Assembly (NCBI GenBank): GCA_014058105.1
Contig: JACGCM010000581.1
Span: 1 to 64,000, forward strand
Length of the DNA stretch: 64,000 bases
Reading direction: 5' to 3'
Origin: Kingdonia uniflora
Lineage: Eukaryota > Streptophyta > Magnoliopsida > Ranunculales > Circaeasteraceae
A program made the translations under genes and the position numbers. Under the pieces are notes generated by a model. That model searched no databases, was not told the origin of the DNA, and worked only from the letters and a program-made list of their open reading frames with translations. Every line of letters starts with the position of its first letter. The stretch's first letter is position 1. Of this stretch, positions 1 to 11,144 are shown piece by piece.

Positions 1-151
1 TTAATCCCCCAAAACCGAGTTCAAATTGTTCGTGAGACTGAGTCTAGTAAAAGAAAGATTAGAGCAGCAAGGATAGTCTTCAAGAATGCACTTTAAACTC
101 AAGATAGATAGGTTTGTGCAAGGCCAGATCGAATGATTGCCTTAATACAAT

Positions 152-970
152 GTGTTCTTTGATTGGCAGCTAGAGAGACTGAACCACTCTCCTTTTCAAG
201 TTGCCCTTACTACTGAAATCTGCCAAACTTTACTGAAAGCTGCGGGATATAACAAACATTCATGGTGTCCGTGTACTCAGAACTTGGTGGTATTGATCGT
301 AGAGCAGATTAAAAAGCTTGTGTTTAATGTATTTTACTACATTTGGCAAGAGAGGATTACAAGGATATTTGAGAGTAAATAGTGTGTACTCCAGAGGTAT
401 TTGTTCACAGGTTCCATGGTGGACTCACCTAGTAACAAAAGCTTCATTAGTAAATGGACGCTGCAAATTTGTTTAATTTTATATTTCAGCTTTGCGTTAA
501 AAATAAAAAATAAAAAAAAATTGGACGGTGCAAATTTTAAGCATGTTGTGCTTATTAGATTCAAGTGGGATCCCCCTCCTACTGGCATCTACGTTATTAA
601 CGTTGATGGGTCCTTGAAAGATGATATTGGGGGGTATGAGAGAAATTATTAGAGATCACCATAGCCACTGTTTGGCTGCTGCTACTGGGAAGACTATTCC
701 CCTGACTGTCCATATCCATGAACTTCAAGCAATTGCGATAGGTCTGAGCCTAGCTTTGAGTAGGGGATTATTTGGAGTGAAAATTGCAACTGATTCTAAG
801 TGTGCTGTCCAGTTTATCACTAGGAGAGCTGAGCCACCTGGGATATTTAACTTGATTGACAAGATAGAGTACTTTGAAATGCTCAAGTTTTCAAGGAAAC
901 TAATAGGGCTGCTGACCACTAGGCACGCATGCATCCTAATTGCAGTGATATGGAACATCTATACCTAGCT
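152..970 (+). pseudogene. LINE ORF2 3' remnant (zf-RVT tail and RNase H-like domain)
   Basis: This is a decayed C-terminal end of a plant L1-type non-LTR retrotransposon polyprotein. The peptide ending near 380 contains YIWQERITRIF, which matches the region that closes the zf-RVT domain of plant LINE ORF2. From about 550 a second segment reads WDPPPTGIYVINVDGS, the start of an RNase H-like (RVT_3) domain. After a frameshift near 620-650 it continues in another frame with IRDHHSHCLAAATGK, HELQAIAIGLSLAL and KIATDSKCAVQF. The last of these keeps the ATDS acidic motif of RNase H. No EN or RT domain is visible upstream, so the copy is 5' truncated or starts before the window. Domain order and motifs are seen; the LINE assignment is family knowledge. 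It is surely non-functional. Confidence 0.75.
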
Positions 971-1231
971 CCTTTGATGAGATTTTGAAAATATATTGTA
1001 TGAAAATGCTAGTGGTAAGATATAGGAGATTGTGATTTATTTTATTTTGACTTTTCCCCCAGCTCACTTACGAACAAAAAGATCTTGATAACTAGAGAAA
1101 GTGAGCAAAAGTGGACTGCAGGACACTTTTCCAATAAATATCAATTTGCAAAAGCGAACAAAAATTACTCTTTCATGTTGGGTACATTCATATACCACTG
1201 ATGTGAAATCCAATTTTCTTAACCTGCATAC

Positions 1232-2940
1232 CTCGTTTTCAAAGTGAGCTTCCTCATCCGTATTCTCATCTGACCCATTTTTGTGTGGCGCTGCTTAATT
1301 TTGTGCACAAGGAACTTTGGCCAATACATCTATTAAATTAAGAGAAAGAATGAACAATTAAACAATGCCATACCTTACACAACAACTATAAAAAAATAAT
1401 AAGAGCAATTGCCCGACAAAGGGGGATACCAGATGCTTGTCGATGAACTCAAGCACACTTTCATGGTTTCTGGGTAACTTAACACGTTCCCATAAATTCT
1501 TTGGCATATGAGCTCTTTCTATAGTTTTCATATATAAGTAAAAGACTCCTGGCAGCAAACATCAAGTCATGGTATAATAGTAGAGATCATATACTTTTTC
1601 AACAATAATAGAAAGAAAAAAAAAATCCAATAGAATTGGAAGAAAATAAGGCACATACATAGATAAAAGAGAAAAAGTAAAAAAAACAAACAGTGTAACA
1701 GATTGATTGGGGAACAATAAATCAGATAAGCCCTGTAATAGCAAGAAGCACCTTCAAGTTTACATCTCCAAATTTGTTTATGATATATGTCCAAATAAAT
1801 CAAGGCCTTGATATTTAAGAAGAAAACAGCCCTATAAAAACCGGCAGCAATCTTCAAAATTTGAAAGCCAAGATGAGAATTACAAATTATGCTTCTTGAC
1901 AGCAAAAACCCAGTAGACAGGAGTCACCAGTCAAAATGCAATTGTTTTGTAGTGGTAATTTATAATAAGGAGCGATTTGCTCAATTCTTGCTAGGAGCTA
2001 TTGTTTCAGCGAAGCTAAGGAAAAAACGAAGCAGAGTCAAAACAGTCTCCATGGGGCTTCGCGCTAGGAGTGATTTGTTAGGGCAAGAAAGAAACTACCA
2101 GCAAGAAACGAAATACTAGCAAGAATGAAAATTCCCAGCAAGAAACCAACTTATGAAGACATGTATGACAAACTGGTTTATCATGGTGTATAATTACTTC
2201 TTAAAATTGTGATAAACAAGCGTGTAAGCTAGTGCTATTTAGTTTTTTTTTATAAAAGTAGGTGTCAAAAAAAGAAAAAAAAAAAACTAAAAGCATAAGC
2301 TTTTGAAGAGCTTTGGCTGATTGTTTTGAAATTTCAGTTCCGTTACACCTAATTTCACTTCTATTTTCTTGTATTTGTGAGTGTTACTTTGATGTGTTGA
2401 AATAAATTATTCTCTTTGGGTTGTTTTTTTATTTGCATGTTGTTCCAATCGTATTGCCTGAGCCTCTAAATATAAAAATCATAACTTTTTCAATACCCAT
2501 CACGCTACACTTTTATTTTCAGTTTCAATTCAAAATTTTGTCACACACACAAATACCATTCTAAGAATATCGTACCATCGACGTCTCGAATCGTAGTGTA
2601 ACGACTGTTGGCGAGAGGGCACGAGCTTCGATTACAAGTCCCCGTCAAATTATATGGGTTTCGGCAAAAATTTCCAATTTCAGTTCTGATAGAAACAATC
2701 ACAAATCAAAACCCATACTTTAAAAGTGAGAAAATGGGTTTTAGGGGAAAACTCACTTCGTCATGAAACTGCAGTGATTGTGCCTAATGGTTTGCCAAAT
2801 AACTTCATCGTTCTGCATGTTGAAATCGATTTCTCTTCGCAAACTATCAAAATCTTACAGAAATTAGGGTTTGGAGAGAGAGAGAGATTTGGAGGTAAAA
2901 GAGGGGTTTTAAGGGTTTTAAATTTTAGTTGCCAAATAGA
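1232..2940 (-). pseudogene. MAK16: MAK16-like gene fragment (exons 1, 3 and 4)
   Basis: MAK16 is a nucleolar factor needed for 60S ribosomal subunit assembly. On the minus strand the first exon starts at ATG 2818 (MQNDEVIWQTIRHNHCSFMT) and ends at a GT donor after 2757. A CT-rich, 5'UTR-like stretch lies upstream, to about 2940. A second exon, 1548-1430, follows an AG acceptor and encodes FYLYMKTIERAHMP, LWERVKLPRN and FIDKHL. A third, 1329-1232, encodes YWPKFLVHKIKQR and QMRIRMRKLTLKT and ends at a GTATGC donor. These fit the conserved N-terminal half of MAK16 in order and in splice phase. The expected Cys-rich exon 2 is not found between 1549 and 2756, and joining exons 1 and 3 directly would break the frame. 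Nothing downstream of LKT is seen before the LINE remnant. The splice sites show it is not a processed copy. It is most likely a truncated duplicate. Confidence 0.75.
1549..2756. other. Intronic or inserted AT-rich DNA inside the MAK16 fragment
   Basis: This 1.2-kb stretch separates MAK16 exons 1 and 3 and should contain exon 2, but I see no such peptide in any frame. It is AT-rich, with oligo-A/T runs near 1615-1690 and 2250-2290. A short stretch near 2090-2150 repeats the motif CCAGCAAGAAAC. No transposon ends were recognised. Confidence 0.4.
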
Positions 2941-3292
2941 ATGGCTATAATTGCAGCTCTAGCACTTGCTTATTTATTTTACTCCTCCAGCAGTGCTTAC
3001 TATTTGATAATTTTTGTGCTTGTTACAAGAATTGGACGATAGTCACGAGACGCGCATAAGAGTTATCTTTTCGCATGATGTTTCTCTTTCTTTTTTTTTG
3101 CTTAAGTTTATGTGAAATTCTTAACATTTTTTATTATTATTGGATTTATACTGTGGTTTTTTGTTGCGTCGTTTGTTGCTTGCTTATTGCCGTTTAGGTC
3201 TCTCGGTAGTGGCCTAGTCAACCTTAGTCTCCAAAATTTTGTTCTCAAAATCGAAACAATGGTGATATTGGCTATATTACAAGGATTTGGAA
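2941..3292. other. Spacer upstream of the MAK16 fragment
   Basis: AT-rich intergenic DNA between the MAK16 5'UTR-like region and the target site of the Mutator-like element. The short ORFs here have no recognisable similarity. Confidence 0.4.
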
Positions 3293-3301
3293 CATTATGT
3301 T

Positions 3302-3394
3302 GGGAGAGGATTCCCCTACATACCAATTTCCCTACACACCTCCTACACTCTCCTAACCACACACCAATTTGACCTGGCATCTCACTCACTTATT
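3302..3394 (+). repeat. Left terminal inverted repeat of the MULE
   Basis: This is the inverted counterpart of 15097-15189, with scattered mismatches. It ends near a region of CTCACT-type repeats (about 3440-3600) that also has a diverged counterpart inside the right end (about 14940-15090). Confidence 0.88.
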
Positions 3395-3889
3395 TTTAAG
3401 AGGGAAAAATTATGACGTGGATAAATTTGAAAAAAAAAATTGCTCTCAGTAACTCACTCGCATAACTCACTCCCACTCTCACTCATAGACTCTCACTCAA
3501 TCAACTCTCACTTAATCACTCCGACAACTCGCCCACATTCACTCTCTCCCTCAGTTAATATCTCTCTCTCTTATTCACACTCTCTCTCACTTATTCTTTA
3601 TCTGCCGGTAATTCTAAACCTCGGAGGGCTGTCATCATACACCGGATTTGGGAGCTGTAAATCAGATGACTGTCATCATACATGTGATCTTGATTGGCCA
3701 GGTAATCGAATGCATTCCCTTCAAAGGATCACTATTCCCATCATCTTGTGTTTTTATTTTTTGTTTAAAAATTTCTGCGCAATCCGTTACGCCATTTTTT
3801 GTTTGTTTATTTTACCAAATTTTTGACGATTTTTCCCAAATTTTAGGATTTAAGCAGAACATTGACAAATTACCCACTGTAGCTTGAGT

Positions 3890-4205
3890 GAAACTTTTGA
3901 AAAATTGTCGATGTCTGATTAATCGACAATAATTGCTATTACTTTGAGGAAAAAATTATCGAATCTAGTTAATTTCATAAAGTATTGTCGATACATTTGT
4001 TGTTCGGCAATTTGAAATTGATATGCATCGAAATATTGCTGATACATTTGTTGTTCGACAATTTATATTGTCGATTATCATAAAATTAATCGACAATTTC
4101 TTGGTAATATTTGTCGATTATATCTCTCCTCGACAATATTGCAATGATTAACTATCGATTTTTAGAGTGGTCGACAATTTTTGGCTTTGACAATTTCAGT
4201 GTTTA
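3890..4205. repeat. Array of TTGTCGA / TCGACAA motifs (left MULE arm)
   Basis: About ten copies of ATTGTCGA or its complement TCGACAAT are spread over 310 bp, in both orientations and at irregular spacing. Related arrays occur at about 12500-12790 and 14440-14660 in the same element. They lie outside recognisable coding sequence, just upstream of the PMD gene's first exon. Confidence 0.75.
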
Positions 4206-7200
4206 AATTGATTCAATGCGTTTCTCAGTGCCTAATTTGAGTTTCTTAAGCAGGATGACACCAAAACAGAAAGTCCTAGAGAAGATACGCCCAATAGCCT
4301 CACATCAAAAGAAGCTAATTAAAGAGCGAGAAGATCTCTCGTATCTAAATTTTAATCAACCTCCTCGCGTGCCTGCCAAAAGGAGCAAAATTGATTCAAC
4401 TAGGGCAGAAGAAAGTAGGAGTGTCCCTCAGGTGGCAGTAACACCTGAAGTTCAAGATGTTAAAAGTCCTTCTACAAGTGGGGGTGATTCGTAAACATCT
4501 GTTTCTAGTACAGATTATGTCTATCGCAATGCAGCAGCTCCTGTGAGCGATACTCTGCAATATGAACCTTTTCTAAACCCTACAGTTAAAGAACAAGAAC
4601 AGGGTACGAGAACCACTGACGAAGAAGCTATCCAGGTGTAATGTCCCAGATTTTTCAGGTTAATTTTATTATTATTTATTATTAAGTATTAGTATTGTTA
4701 TTCCTATATATTATTTGTTATGCATTCGTATTATTTCTATTGGCAGGTTCTGTGTTGTTTCCTTCCGGTGGTTTCAGTGGTTTAGGGCGGATTAGATTAT
4801 ATGGTGACCTTGGGAACCCCTAGATGGGTTGATGGTGATATTTTTTTGATGTGTTTATGGTTTGGTGTGGTTCCGGTGAGCTGTTGGATTGGCCGATAGG
4901 TTTTCGGAGTTTTCCGAGCAAAGATTCCTTTTCGGGGGTTTAGGCGTTTTGGTGGCCGTGAAGCGGTAGAGGTGGTGTTTAGGCCTTGGGAACCCTTTGT
5001 TAGGGTTATGATGGTTGTTCGGGTTGTTCCAGTCTTCTGAGGGTCTTGGCGTTGTGTGTGGTTCAGGAGGACCTCAGAGTGACATTTTTGGATTCTTCCA
5101 GTTCGATCGAACGACTGGTAGGTTATATTTATATCATTATCCATTCTCTCTCCTTACATTTCTCTTTTACTTTTTCTCTCTCTCTTCTCCTAACAGAATC
5201 CTCTCCACTCCAAACCGAATTCTCTCCTCGCCTTGCTCGCCGAATTCGACACGATTCTTCGTTGTTTCTCTCGGTGAGTAATTCCTCTCTCTCTCTCTTG
5301 TATCTTTGGGTTGATTTCGGTTTTGGTGGAACCCTTGTGGCTTGAATTGATTTAGGGTTTGTGATTGTTGTGTTGCTTTTGGGGTCTTTGTTTTGATTCG
5401 AATTGGAAAGGGAAGAGCTGCTGCTGTTAGAAGGAGTAGAGGCAGCTGTTACGGCTCAGTTGCTGCTGCCCTTGTGGCTGATCTGTTTTAGTCGTTGCCG
5501 CCTTTGTTGCTACTGTTTTGAAGTGTAGAGAGAGGGCTATTTTAACCATTTTCAACCTCCGTCTAATCGTCATCCATTTCCGATCGCAGCTGCCCGTTTT
5601 CTGTGAGTAATTCCCTGTTGTTGTTACAACTTTGTAATTTGATTTTCAGTTCAGTATAACTCTCTTGCTTGCTTGGTAATTGATTAGAGAAGATTTTAAG
5701 AGTTTTTTTTATTGTTTGGGGTTAGTGGAACGATTACGGAGATCGTTGTTGTGTCCCGGAGTTCTGAAATCAGTTCGTATAACCTAACTGTTTTTCCCCC
5801 TTTGGTAAACAGTTTTCCTCCTTTAATGAACTGTTTTTCCTCCCTGATAATCTGATTTGGATAGCTGATTTTCCGTCCTTTTGGAGCCCTGAGAGTGGTG
5901 GTTTTGAGTTGGTTATTGTGATGTTGATTTTTTGGGTTTTCCTTGCAACTGTTCGGTGGTGGTGATTGGGGTTTAGTGTGATGGGGAGTGAGGTTCAGTT
6001 GCTGATTCAGTTTTGGTGCTGATCTAAAACGCAGTTTTGGGTGGGTATCCTTTGTTAGAATTGTGATTGGGCTTCGGGACTTGATAGTGGTTGATGTTGT
6101 GGCATTATTGGTCCTTTCCGTGATTGATTTGGAGTTCCGGAAGTCGATTCGTCGAGCACATTTCTGTCGGGGTGCTGTTTGGACAGTTTCGCCAAGATTG
6201 TCGTTCCGAGCGTTGTTTTATCAGACGAGTTTTATCTTTCTTAATAACTAGACCATTATATTGATTTGTGAGTTATTTCATCACATAGTTTGTCATGTTT
6301 ATTACCGTGATTATGTTAGTATATGGGTAAATTGCTTATGACACATTCACAGGTTATCCGTTTGGCATACCTTAGGCGAGAGTACTTAAGGGTTTGATAA
6401 GTTAGTAAAACCCGAGTTTGTTATAAGTTTAGTTACTAGATAGAGTCTGTAGGTTATGTTTAGCCAGAGGAGGTTATTCTCTGCTGTCGTCGATGTGACG
6501 ATGACTCCTGAGATTCCTCTTAGATCGATTTCATTGTAGGTGGTTATTGCAGATCTTTTCTTCATTGAGGTTGAGAACAAAGGCATTTCTCAGTATATTG
6601 CGATGCCCAGAGTCGCTATATATATGTATAATATATTGAGTGTGGTACTGTTGGTTAGTTATTAGGGTGCCCATCTTGTTTCAGGGCACTAGTAACTTGG
6701 TTTGACTATTAGTAGAGACTTATGGACGGCATGTGGTTTTGCCGTCATTTCTTTGAGATAGTGTAGTTCAGAGGCTATAGTTCTCACCTTGGTTATTATG
6801 GGTTGTTGGACTTGTTTCCAGGGTAGTCTTGGGGCGACATAGCTCCAGTAAGACACGGTCTTCGATTCGAAGCTCGTCATCTTGCCTGCTTTTGTTTTGA
6901 TTAGTCTTTGGACTAGTCTAGGTGTACTCTGCGTTCTCGAGGTCTGGTCCTTGAGCACTGTTATTGTGATTAGTGGTTGTTTGGAATGTTAGAGTCCATG
7001 TGGGAGTGTGGTATCTCCTGGACTGTTAGTTGTTGATGGTGAGTAGACGGCTTTCCCGTGGTGGTTGGTTGTGGATGTGAACTTCTGATAGTTTGCCTTA
7101 GGATTGTTTGTTTATCGTGTTGTGACACTTATTGTCCTCATGATTCTTAGAGCTGATAGAGCTTACTCGAAAGCCTTCTTTCCCCAGGATGAGGCTGTTA

Positions 7201-7820
7201 GGATTATGTTTCCTTCCGTCATCTAGGAGGCAGTGAGACAGCATGGCTCAGTCTGATCCGCGGCTGAGCCAGGTGGTTTATGAAGTTGTACGTCACCCGA
7301 GATGTTGGAATGCGGCTGAAACCTCCTGTTGAATCTGGTTCATGTACATCCGTGTTGGAGACTTATGTACATGATTAAAAGGATTGTGAGGCAGTTCTCT
7401 TATTGGGGATCGTTGACTACTTGTTAGACTCTTGTAGGTCACCCCATGAGTACTAGTCTGTGTTGACAGCTAGAGTACTGTTGTACTTGATGGTAATCAT
7501 ATTGTTTTGATGAATCTTAGAGACTGTTGTCGTTTAGATGTCGTGACGGTTAAGTTGCTGTTTTATCTAGATTTAGATAGTACAACTGAGTCACAGGAGG
7601 GCATCTGTGTTAGTTTTGGTTGCCACGCTCTCAGGCAGGTGGTTATCCTATTGTGTGATGGCTGTGTTAACAACAGTTGTGTTTCAGTCTCTAGGATCAT
7701 GCTCATATCCTTAGATAATATATTTTCTCCTTATCTTACTGCGATTGGATACATAAACAACTCCGCATCGGCTGGCCTCGATAGGCTGATAGGATCCCTG
7801 GATCGGGTTAAATTTTTAGA

Positions 7821-8020
7821 GGTGAAGATATGGTTGGATTAGTTTTCCTGGTGCCCAGTCTCATCCTACTAAGAGAGACATTGTTGGATACTATTTCTTG
7901 GTGCCCAGTCTTCTCCTGCGAGTGAAGTTATGGTTGGAATAGTTCTCCTGGTGCCCAGTCTCATCCTGCGTGGAGAAACATGGCTGGATGCTAGTTCTTG
8001 GTGCCCAGACTCCTCAAGTG
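7821..8020. repeat. Four 50-bp tandem repeats with GTGCCCAG core
   Basis: The core GTGCCCAG recurs at 7851, 7901, 7951 and 8001, an exact 50-bp period. Each copy is preceded by a diverged version of ATGGTTGGATTAGTTCTCCT. It lies inside the LTR-type insertion. Related short blocks with GGATAGGTATGGGACTATCC occur just downstream near 8190-8440. Confidence 0.9.
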
Positions 8021-8894
8021 AGGTTGAAGTACCTATGTTAATATCTTTTAGTTTGGTCGAGCTAGTGCAGTACATCGTACCCTTGTATCCAACAATATCC
8101 TGTAAGGTAAATCCTTTTTCAGTAGTTGTCAGCCCACTTTAGTCTTGGGGGCTAGCCCTTTGGGTTGACATCGCTAAACCATTGCATTTGGGATAGGTAT
8201 GGGACTATCCCACTTCATCAAATCTTTTTGCATCATCATCATCATCATCAAGCATATCATTACATCTCAACATACTTCCTATTCGTAGGTTCTTCTGATA
8301 GAAATCCTTAACCCTTTTTACATTATGTTTAATATAGAATCTTCTGCACTTGGGATAATAAGAATATTATCTCATTCCATCATATCATCATCATAACATA
8401 TCATTACATTGGGATAATTATGGGATTATCCTAGTTCATTATATTCTCCTCCGCTTATTAGATTCCTCTTCTCCTAATTGATTGCGGTGTAATTAGACTT
8501 CTCTTCCTTCTGCATACTCCTCTCCTCTCTGCATCTATTCCCCCCTCTTCTGTATCTGATTACGTTATAAGGTAGATTAGTCTGGTTGGTTGCTGTGAGC
8601 TTTAGGCTATTATTTGGTTGTGGGTGATCTCGTTCAACTTGTGGTAGCTTCGGGATTGTGCCTGGTTAGAGTTTGGATAACCCGGTTGGTTTGTAGTTGG
8701 CCGAGGGTGTTTACCTTCACGTGTGACTGTATTCCTGAGGTGGGTTAGTTGCTTGTGACGCTGAGGGCCACGGTAGTGATTAGAGTGTAGTTAGTGGTAC
8801 TTGTGACTAGAGTGTGGATTAACACTCCTTTGCACGAGGTATATTTATAGATAGATTTATTTGAGTTAGTATATATACGTATACCTATTAGTCA

Positions 8895-8926
8895 TCATAT
8901 ATATATATATATATTTATATATATGC
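8895..8926. repeat. AT dinucleotide microsatellite
   Basis: A run of alternating A and T, interrupted by a single TT, within the LTR-type insertion. Confidence 0.9.
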
Positions 8927-9582
8927 ATTGTTTATCGTTAGATATTATTATATCCTGCTATCACTAATATTTATATCTATCTTATTGGTTAGTATAATCG
9001 TTTAGCTATTCTTGGGAGTTAGTGAGCTCATTGTTTGCTCACTCTCGCATCCCCCTTTCTGTGGCAGGTTGTTTCAGATTTTAGTTGCTGTTGTGGTGAT
9101 CTTTGGGGAGCTGAGCTGGAGGCTCATTCTCCAGTTTTGCAGTTGGGTTGCTGCGTAGAGGTTTGTAAAATCTTACGTTTAGATTATGTTATCTTAGTCT
9201 TCCGCTGTTTCTGCTTTCCCTTTTACTATGTTGTGATACTATTGTGAATGACTGGGCCAGAATTTGTCTATAACTCGGTTGTTCATGGGGAAAATCTGTG
9301 GATTCCCCGACCTGCACAGCTTTGAATCTAGTAATTGGTCAAGCTATCGATTACTAGATTTTGGGGCGTGACACCAGGATAACAACAACAATGACTTAAG
9401 TGAGTAAAAAATGGACGAATATGGCCCTATGGACACCAATTTGTTGACGAGCTTCCAGACAGACAAAACGAAAGCTCTAGCTCTTGGACAGGTAATGTTT
9501 TAGTAGCCAATTATTTTAGTTTTCATCCCAATTCCTGTAATGTACCCATGTTCCCTTCTTTTATTTAGATAATGATTTCATT

Positions 9583-9626
9583 GATTATATTATATTATAT
9601 TATATTATATTATATTATATTATATT
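9583..9626. repeat. TATAT pentanucleotide microsatellite in PMD intron
   Basis: About nine copies of a TATAT/ATATT unit in the intron between the Asp/Asn-rich exon and the PMD-encoding exon of the MULE-borne gene. Confidence 0.9.
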
Positions 9627-10408
9627 TACAAGACCTTGGTTGTCTACAGGTGTTTCACCACAGTCCTACTTGGGACATTGGTATAGAGGTGGAGAAGGTC
9701 CAAAGTTTGGTGAAACTGTAAAAGCTTAGAAGAATTGGAGTCATTTCATACACACACTACAATGCAACATTGATTACAGCTTTCGCCGAGCGTTGGCATC
9801 CAGAGACCAACAATTTTCATTTCAAATGGGGCGAGATTACTATCACGTTGTAAGATGTGTGCAGATTAATTGGGCTGAAAGTTGGTAGTAATATGACAGT
9901 TGTTCAGGGGAATTGGGGAGCAACTAATGTCAAACAAGTACTTAGAGACTGTTTTTACCAAAACGATCAAGTTTACCTTGATCTCAAGGATGGAGGTGCA
10001 GGGATATCTCTTTTACTGGTGAAGATGGTCGATTTCTTCGCCTATAAGGTTGGAACAAATGCAGCAGCAGAGGCACCTTCTTCCTTTGAACCCCCGAGAT
10101 TGTCTTCTCGAGCAGTTGCCAAAGCATACATGTTGTATGTTTTAGGATCCTTTCTTTTCCCTACCAAGAAAGGGGCTGATGTGTTGCCAAAGTATCTTAA
10201 TTTCTTTAAGTCCAAGAACTCAGATATTACATGGTCATGGGGAGCAGCGACGTTGGCACACCTGTATTACAGCTTAGGCACTTCTTCAAGAGTGAATGCT
10301 AAAGCTCTTGCATGTTGTACTACATTGCTAGAGATGAGTGTATGCATACATTTATTGGTTTCGTTGATGGTCTGTTGCTTTCTTTACGTTGTAATTGAAG
10401 GATTTTAA

Positions 10409-11140
10409 ATTTTTACAATCTTGGATATTTGAGCACTTCCCGAAACTCCCTGAATTTCCAAAACCGAATGATTCCCGTGCTCCTGAGTACTGTATGAGGT
10501 AGTCTTGGAGTAGAGCGACGAGCGATAGATATGGTGAAAAAGCTTTAAATATATTTAAATAAGCGATCTGGACAACTATAAACTTGAGGATGTAAGTTCC
10601 CTTTAACCTTTGTTGGATTAATTCCCCATTATAGTACTAGTCATTTATAGTTGTAAATTGTCAAGATTTTATAGTGCAGTTGAAATTGTCGAACATTCCA
10701 AATTTGGATAATATGCCTCAAAAGGATGCAAGGTCAGATCATTGGCACTATTCAAACCAAAGAATCGTTGCACCAACTCCTTATACTTCTCATGCACACG
10801 ACGGTTGAATACTTCCTAGCGAGTTTGAGACCTAGTTCTAGCCATCTAACCAAAGAAAAGAAAGAAGAAACAAGAAAGGAATGCGAACCTCCTCAACTAA
10901 CACATTCGGTATAAATACCTAGGGTTAGGTAATTTAAAACTGTAACAATATTAAGTGTATTTGAATCAGTGCAGTAGTATGAATGGGATATCAGTACAAC
11001 AATATCGCAAAAATGAAAACTTAAGTGCAATAATAAGGGAAGTCCCAATGATGTAGACGGACATGCAAACATATAAAGTGATTCAGCAACTCCCTATACC
11101 ATTGTCGTCTGATTGTGCATCTCTTCCATCATTTGTACCA
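10409..11140. other. Spacer between the PMD gene and the transposase in the MULE
   Basis: These 730 bases hold probable 3' sequence of the PMD gene and 3' sequence of the oppositely oriented transposase. The short ORF at 10726-10914 has no recognisable domain. Confidence 0.4.
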
Positions 11141-11144
11141 TCCC

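Larger units (their letters stand above)
4632..9378. mobile_element. Solo-LTR-like or non-coding LTR retroelement inserted in the PMD gene
   Basis: The insert is 4637-9373 (4737 bp), flanked by perfect 5-bp repeats CCAGG at 4632-4636 and 9374-9378. It begins TGTAATGTCCCAGATTTT and ends AGATTTTGGGGCGTGACA, so its tips are the imperfect palindrome TG...CA expected of an LTR. No gag or pol is visible, and I found no internal LTR boundary, which favours one very long solo LTR over a full element. A non-coding LARD-type element is the alternative. Near 5118 there is a TATATTTATA box followed by a CT-rich leader with GT/AG-like sites (about 5150-5280), resembling a U3-R transition. A 50-bp tandem repeat (7821-8020) and an AT microsatellite (8895-8926) lie inside. 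Orientation was not proven. Confidence 0.72.
4216..10408 (+). pseudogene. Plant mobile domain (PMD) gene in the MULE, split by an LTR insertion
   Basis: The plus-strand gene carries a plant mobile domain (aminotransferase-like/PMD, the MAIN/MAIL family), which in plants occurs in host genes and in transposons. A first exon (about 4216-4636) encodes a Lys/Pro/Ser-rich N-terminus and contains one stop at 4492-4494. The frame then runs into the LTR insertion. After removal of the insert and one CCAGG copy, the same frame resumes at 9379 with an Asp/Asn-rich stretch. An intron from about 9492 to 9650 contains a TATAT microsatellite. The PMD follows: ITAFAERWHPETNNFHFKWG, ITITL, a stop, then DVCRLIGLKV. 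The ORF from 9857 adds YMLYVLGSFLFPTKKGADV and WSWGAATLAHLYYSLG, the conserved PMD core. Several stops show it is dead. Its presence between MULE TIRs suggests it travelled with the element. Confidence 0.75.

Noticed and set aside
3440..3887. Ser/Leu-rich and hydrophobic ORFs near the left MULE arm
   Set aside because: They derive from CTCACT-type repeats and AT-rich DNA next to the TIR; no conserved domain.
5015..5345. ORFs inside the LTR-type insertion
   Set aside because: They come from the CT-rich leader-like tract; no gag or pol similarity and no conserved start.
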